A stretch of DNA of 8,666 nt, taken from positions 1 to 8,666 of the forward strand of contig CAMBNE010000028.1 in NCBI GenBank assembly GCA_945868935.1, read 5' to 3'. How positions within the stretch are numbered: position 1 is the first letter of the stretch; every line of letters begins with the position of its first letter. Below are positions 5,889 through 8,666 of the stretch, in pieces. This DNA comes from an uncultured Clostridia bacterium (GTDB taxonomy: Bacteria > Bacillota > Clostridia > Oscillospirales > Acutalibacteraceae). Below the pieces are notes generated by a model. That model searched no databases. It was not told where the DNA came from and saw only the letters and a program-made list of their open reading frames with translations. A program made the translations under genes and the position numbers.

Positions 5889-5894
5889 CGATAA

Positions 5895-6092
5895 TTTAGC
5901 GGCGAAGCCGCCGCAGGCAAATCGAGAGGAAAAATCGGATAGTATTGAAAAAACGGATGCCCGAATTTTAAGTTGATATATTGGTAACGTTTTTTGTGAG
6001 CGACGAGGGCGTCGCTCGCTACATTTTTGTACAAACATTTCAGTTACAGTCGTAGGGACACGGCGTGCCCTACGAAACAGATGACGTTTAGT
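5895..6092. other. Repeat and hairpin spacer between the amylase copies
   Basis: No credible gene. It contains a GCGGC/GCCGC hairpin with GAA loop (5899-5911), module M copy 2 (5917-5992), an 8-bp hairpin GAGCGACG/CGTCGCTC (5998-6017) and a hairpin with an 11-bp complementary stem, one bulged A, CGTAGGG...CCCTACG (6051-6074). A frame that crosses these on the minus strand (5769-6188) has no RBS support and is composed of the repeats. Confidence 0.7.
5917..5992. repeat. 76-base module M, copy 2
   Basis: Homologous to 3142-3217: shared GCAAATCGAG, GGAAAA, TCGGATA, TGCCCGAATT and GGTAACGTTT blocks in the same order and spacing. The flanking hairpin is different (GCGGC/GCCGC instead of GTCGAG/CTCGAC). 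Confidence 0.75.
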
Positions 6093-6095
6093 GGT

Positions 6096-6138
6096 ATCTT
6101 GCGTAAGATTTAGAAAAATGTCCGACTCCCGAGATACC
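6096..6138. repeat. Intergenic repeat R, copy 3
   Basis: 43 bases, one difference from copy 2. Here the preceding GGT extends the ends into a 7-bp pairing GGTATCT/AGATACC (6093-6099 with 6132-6138), closing the repeat as one stem-loop with the small ATCTT/AAGAT hairpin inside. Confidence 0.85.
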
Positions 6139-6173
6139 AAGCTATAATTTATAGCCGACTTATATAACGGACT

Positions 6174-6206
6174 AAAAAAATCGGACACCGGTTTAGCGAT
6201 GTCCGA
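6174..6206 (-). terminator. Intrinsic terminator of amylase B
   Basis: Minus strand TCGGACATCG/CGGTGTCCGA, 10 bp with a wobble, six-base loop, then TTTTTTT (6174-6180). It lies about 25 bases after the stop codon and is homologous to the terminator after copy A. Confidence 0.9.
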
Positions 6207-6231
6207 CCTTTTATAAAATCAGAATTTTAAA

Positions 6232-8094
6232 TTACTTGAGGTATGTGCCGTTTGTGCCGATTTGACCGTCGATTCCGGTAAAGCCTGATGCACAGCATAC
6301 ATATACTCTCATATTTGCTTTAGCGATTGACGGAACTGTGAGTGTGCCGTTTGTAACATTCTGAACGTCACCTGTTACGGCGTCAATGTACTTGCCGTTG
6401 GGGATGTTCTTGAATGTTGCGTCACCTGAGATTGTTACGCAAGCAAGGCTGTCAGTCTCAGAATCAGTATAGCGACGTACATATGCCATATTGCCGCTTA
6501 CGTAGTTGCTGTCAACTGTGTACTGACCTTTCTGTAAAGCCGGAACAGCCTGACGGATAAGGTTAAGCTGTCTTAGGTGAACTGACAGAGGTGCATTCAG
6601 AGTTTCTGCAACCTTACCGCTTGCGGTATATTTACCGTAATCGGTAGCAGTTACGCTACCCTCCATATAGTCGCCGAAGTAAGCACGGCCTGTTTCAGCA
6701 AGAGGAGCGTTAGGACCTACGTCAATAACATTACCCTTTGCAAATTCAACCTCTGTACCGTAGTAGATACAAGGAACGCCACGGAATGTAAACATTAGGT
6801 TCATATTTTCTGCCCAAGCCTGCGGTCCGCAACTGTAACGTGTTTTCTCCATATTATCAGGGCCGTAGTCGTGGGAGTCAACGTATGTTACAACATATGT
6901 TGAGTCGTTGTATAAGTCATCCTCACTTTTGGCTGCTGTGAAAGCGCTGTTAGCATCCTTAAACGCCCAGTGCATTGGGAAGTCGATTACGGAAGTACCG
7001 TTTGACTTGCTGTGGTCAGGAGTATGGTATGTAATGCCGTCTAGGTAAGCATTGTTACTCTTCTGATTAAAGTTTCTGTTGCTGTATGCATCGTAGTGAC
7101 CTGTAGAAGTTGAAAGGTTAGTGCTCCAACTGTCAGTCCAGCTGCTTGCAGAAGCATATGGGCTGTCTAATTCTTTCCAAGTGTAGAAGAAGCAAGAGTC
7201 GGAAGAACCGCCCTCATTGTAAGCTCCGTGATATCTTGCACAAACCTCACCGAAAATCCAGAAGTTTTCAACATCCGAGAACTTAGGGAAGTAAGCCTGG
7301 TTCAATGTCCAACGGTTAATGTGCTTTTCTGTATCAAGACGGAAATAGTCAACACCCATATCAACATATTCTCTGAATGTGTCTGTCAAATACTTAGCGA
7401 CAATTGGATTTTCCGTGTTAATATCTACACAGTCACCTGCCATTTGGCCTGTCTGCTCTGTTGACTGACCCCAACCAAGACTCTTTTCGTGGTGGTAGTA
7501 ATTATTTGTATCGTTAGCGTCCTCTTTCATAACACTAAGTCTTGCTTGGTACTGATATCCGGGAAGCATAGTGTCATAGTCAGGAGCAATCTTTGTAAGT
7601 AAAGAATCAGGAACTTTCTGCAAACAGTCAACAGAGTCAAGTTTGCTGTAATCCTTTGTAAACATTGGAGCAAGGAAAGCCTCACCAAAGTTACTTGAAT
7701 GGTTCCATACAACGTCCTGTACAATCTTCAGTCCCTTTTCGTGGGCTGCGTCGATTACGTCCTGGAATGTTGTATCGTCACTTTCGTAACGTGGGTCAAC
7801 CTTTGCAAAGTCTAAAGCATGATAGCCGTGATAGTCATAGCCTGAGCAGTTTTCAACTACAGGGGTAATCCAAACAGCAGTAAAGCCAAGAGCCTTGATA
7901 TAGTCAAGTTTTTCTATAAGTCCCTTAAAGTCGCCTCGCCAAGCAGGGTCGCTGTCGGGATTATTTGCCTGACTGTCATCCCAGCAGTGAACGTTGTTGC
8001 CTGTGTCACCGTCATAGAAACGTGTCGTGATAATAAAGTAGATACTGTTCTCACGGAAATCTACACCATCTATTACCCTTGTACCAATATTCAC
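6232..8094 (-). CDS. GH13 alpha-amylase catalytic part of copy B, out of frame with its N-terminus
   Basis: A 620-residue open frame holding the GH13 catalytic and C-terminal beta domains. Counted from the GTG at 8094, the catalytic residues are intact: Asp127 in DVVWNH, nucleophile Asp254 in 'FRLDTEKH', Glu283 in 'FGEVC', Asp409 in 'YVDSHD'. The first recognisable residues are 'DFRENSIYF', aligning with 'DLREDTIYF' of copy A. The GTG has no Shine-Dalgarno and no signal peptide follows, so independent translation would give at best a cytoplasmic enzyme. The part differs from copy A through the active-site loops (about residues 295-350) but is nearly identical at the C-terminus. Starch hydrolysis is the expected activity if it is expressed or if the frameshift is an error. 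Confidence 0.8.
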   Translation of the reverse strand: MNIGTRVIDGVDFRENSIYFIITTRFYDGDTGNNVHCWDDSQANNPDSDPAWRGDFKGLIEKLDYIKALGFTAVWITPVVENCSGYDYHGYHALDFAKVDPRYESDDTTFQDVIDAAHEKGLKIVQDVVWNHSSNFGEAFLAPMFTKDYSKLDSVDCLQKVPDSLLTKIAPDYDTMLPGYQYQARLSVMKEDANDTNNYYHHEKSLGWGQSTEQTGQMAGDCVDINTENPIVAKYLTDTFREYVDMGVDYFRLDTEKHINRWTLNQAYFPKFSDVENFWIFGEVCARYHGAYNEGGSSDSCFFYTWKELDSPYASASSWTDSWSTNLSTSTGHYDAYSNRNFNQKSNNAYLDGITYHTPDHSKSNGTSVIDFPMHWAFKDANSAFTAAKSEDDLYNDSTYVVTYVDSHDYGPDNMEKTRYSCGPQAWAENMNLMFTFRGVPCIYYGTEVEFAKGNVIDVGPNAPLAETGRAYFGDYMEGSVTATDYGKYTASGKVAETLNAPLSVHLRQLNLIRQAVPALQKGQYTVDSNYVSGNMAYVRRYTDSETDSLACVTISGDATFKNIPNGKYIDAVTGDVQNVTNGTLTVPSIAKANMRVYVCCASGFTGIDGQIGTNGTYLK

Positions 8095-8431
8095 CGGCAG
8101 ATTTACGTGTAAGTTCCGGTGACTGCTCGCCGTTGACTACGAAAAGCATATTGATTTTAGTAACACTGTTGAAAGTGTAACTATACCAATTATTGCCCTC
8201 GCTTGTCATAGCCGAACCGGGATAGCTTGTTTCCATATTCTGCGGAAGGCTGTTCCAATAATAGATTGTCGGAGTGCCGTCCTCACAATAGTAGTGCACC
8301 TTGATACCGTCAAATGCTGCTGAAACATCAGCGTTTTTATCTGCATTGGCAGCTGATACGGACACAATGCCAACAGCGCAGATGAGACAGATTGAGAGTA
8401 CCAAAGCAAGCAATTTCTTAAATTTTGCCAT
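8051..8431 (-). CDS. Signal peptide plus CBM26-like module, N-terminal fragment of copy B
   Basis: A 126-residue product from MAKFKK (8431), with AGGAGG 7 bases upstream. It has a signal peptide (residues 1-27, ending 'SVSA') and a complete CBM26-like module with 'VHYYCEDGTPTIYYWNSLP', 'GNNWYSYTF' and 'EYWYKGNRW'. It stops at TGA (8051-8053) four codons after 'NRW' because of the deletion, and overlaps the catalytic frame by 44 bases. If expressed it would be a free secreted starch-binding protein without catalysis. The ATG at 8464 is not favoured because the RBS would then lie inside the gene. Confidence 0.75.
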   Translation of the reverse strand: MAKFKKLLALVLSICLICAVGIVSVSAANADKNADVSAAFDGIKVHYYCEDGTPTIYYWNSLPQNMETSYPGSAMTSEGNNWYSYTFNSVTKINMLFVVNGEQSPELTRKSAGEYWYKGNRWCRFP

Positions 8432-8570
8432 AGTTTTTCCTCCTATCGACAGATATTTGTTCAAATATATTATAAAATAACAGCAAATTTATATATTTCT
8501 TTAATAGAATTATACGCTTCGAGCACCTTCCAAAAATTAACACCCAAATTTAGACATAATAAATAAAAAA

Positions 8571-8615
8571 GCACGCTTTCTCCAAAATATTATAAAAATC
8601 AAGGAAAAAGCGTGC
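8571..8615 (-). terminator. Terminator-like hairpin in the amylase B leader (attenuator candidate)
   Basis: On the minus strand GCACGCTTT and AAAGCGTGC pair perfectly, followed after one mismatch by three more pairs, with an AT-rich loop. A six-T run follows (8565-8570). It lies 15-20 bases after a predicted promoter and about 140 bases before the start codon. It is the intact version of the element before copy A. Confidence 0.6.
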
Positions 8616-8631
8616 AATATTATTGTCATAT

Positions 8632-8660
8632 TTTATAGTTATCCCTTTTTGTAAGGTAAA
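8632..8660 (-). promoter_or_regulatory. Candidate sigma-A promoter upstream of amylase B
   Basis: Minus strand: -35 TTTACC (8655-8660), 17-base spacer, -10 TATAAA (8632-8637), identical to the promoter proposed before copy A. Confidence 0.55.
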
Positions 8661-8666
8661 CGATAA

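Larger units (their letters stand above)
3142..5894. repeat. Tandem duplication unit 1 (downstream module, amylase A, leader)
   Basis: The order leader-gene-terminator-repeat R-module M is the same around both amylases. The leader of A (5799-5894) matches the leader of B (8571-8666) at 94 of 96 positions by my count. The two units abut at about 5895-5916, where a short GC hairpin lies. Confidence 0.8.
6232..8431 (-). pseudogene. Second amylase gene (copy B), split by a frameshifting deletion
   Basis: The whole gene from the MAKFKK start (AGGAGG at 8439-8444) to the TAA is homologous to copy A along its length, but the reading frame changes near 8062-8065. Where copy A has 42 bases (5256-5297) between the AGATGG and GATTT(G/C)CGTGAG blocks, B has only TGTA: a net loss of 38 bases. 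Both pieces are otherwise free of stops, so the event is recent, or is an assembly or sequencing error. If real, the cell makes a secreted starch-binding module alone. Confidence 0.75.
5917..8666. repeat. Tandem duplication unit 2 (downstream module, amylase B, leader), running to the window edge
   Basis: Second copy of the unit, offset by about 2.77 kb. The match is still continuing at the last base of the window, so a further hairpin, module or even a third amylase could lie just outside. Confidence 0.75.

Noticed and set aside
5769..6188. 139-residue minus-strand frame between the amylases
   Set aside because: No Shine-Dalgarno, built from repeat R, module M, GC hairpins and the amylase A promoter/leader; protein composition looks random.
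8051..8094. Programmed +1 frameshift joining the two halves of amylase B
   Set aside because: TTT-C before the TGA allows re-pairing, but there is no slow A-site codon, upstream SD-like stimulator or downstream structure; and the 38-bp loss itself explains the split.

Overview
The window looks like part of a Gram-positive Clostridia chromosome, most likely a gut starch user of the Ruminococcus/Oscillospirales kind. The grounds are strong GGAGG ribosome-binding sites, AT-rich spacers, an IS30-type transposase, a soluble MgtE with a regulatory leader, and secreted GH13 amylases carrying a CBM26-like starch-binding module. This placement is inferred from gene content; no marker gene is present.

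Layout. 1-834 (+): the 3' part of an IS30-family transposase, cut by the window edge. 835-1085: no gene; two hairpins and the probable end of the IS. About 1086-1340 (+): a doubtful small gene whose well-placed RBS/ATG and whose CxxC...CxxC zinc-ribbon frame are in different phases. 1311-1341: a shared bidirectional terminator. 1354-2724 (-): mgtE, a Mg2+ channel/transporter. 2725-2968 (-): its control region, with a consensus sigma-A promoter overlapping a 13-bp palindrome, a 27-codon leader ORF with its own Shine-Dalgarno, and an intrinsic terminator whose stem is built from the leader ORF itself. 2985-3345: an intergenic patchwork of repeats and hairpins.

3402-5657 (-) is an intact secreted alpha-amylase (copy A; signal peptide, CBM26-like domain, GH13 domain with all catalytic residues, C-terminal beta domain). 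6232-8431 (-) is a paralogue (copy B) in tandem, split into two overlapping frames by a net 38-bp deletion in the linker between the starch-binding module and the catalytic domain. The copies were duplicated together with their flanks: both have a nearly identical 96-nt upstream segment (promoter followed at once by a terminator-like hairpin) and homologous downstream segments (terminator, a 43-nt repeat and a 76-nt module).

The main candidates for something undescribed are the mgtE leader-ORF attenuator, which resembles in logic the Mg-sensing leader peptides of enterobacteria but sits in a Clostridia-type sequence and is not an M-box; the promoter/terminator leader conserved in front of both amylases; and the family of intergenic repeats with exchangeable hairpins. 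The amylases would act outside the cell on starch. No functional link between them and mgtE is visible.
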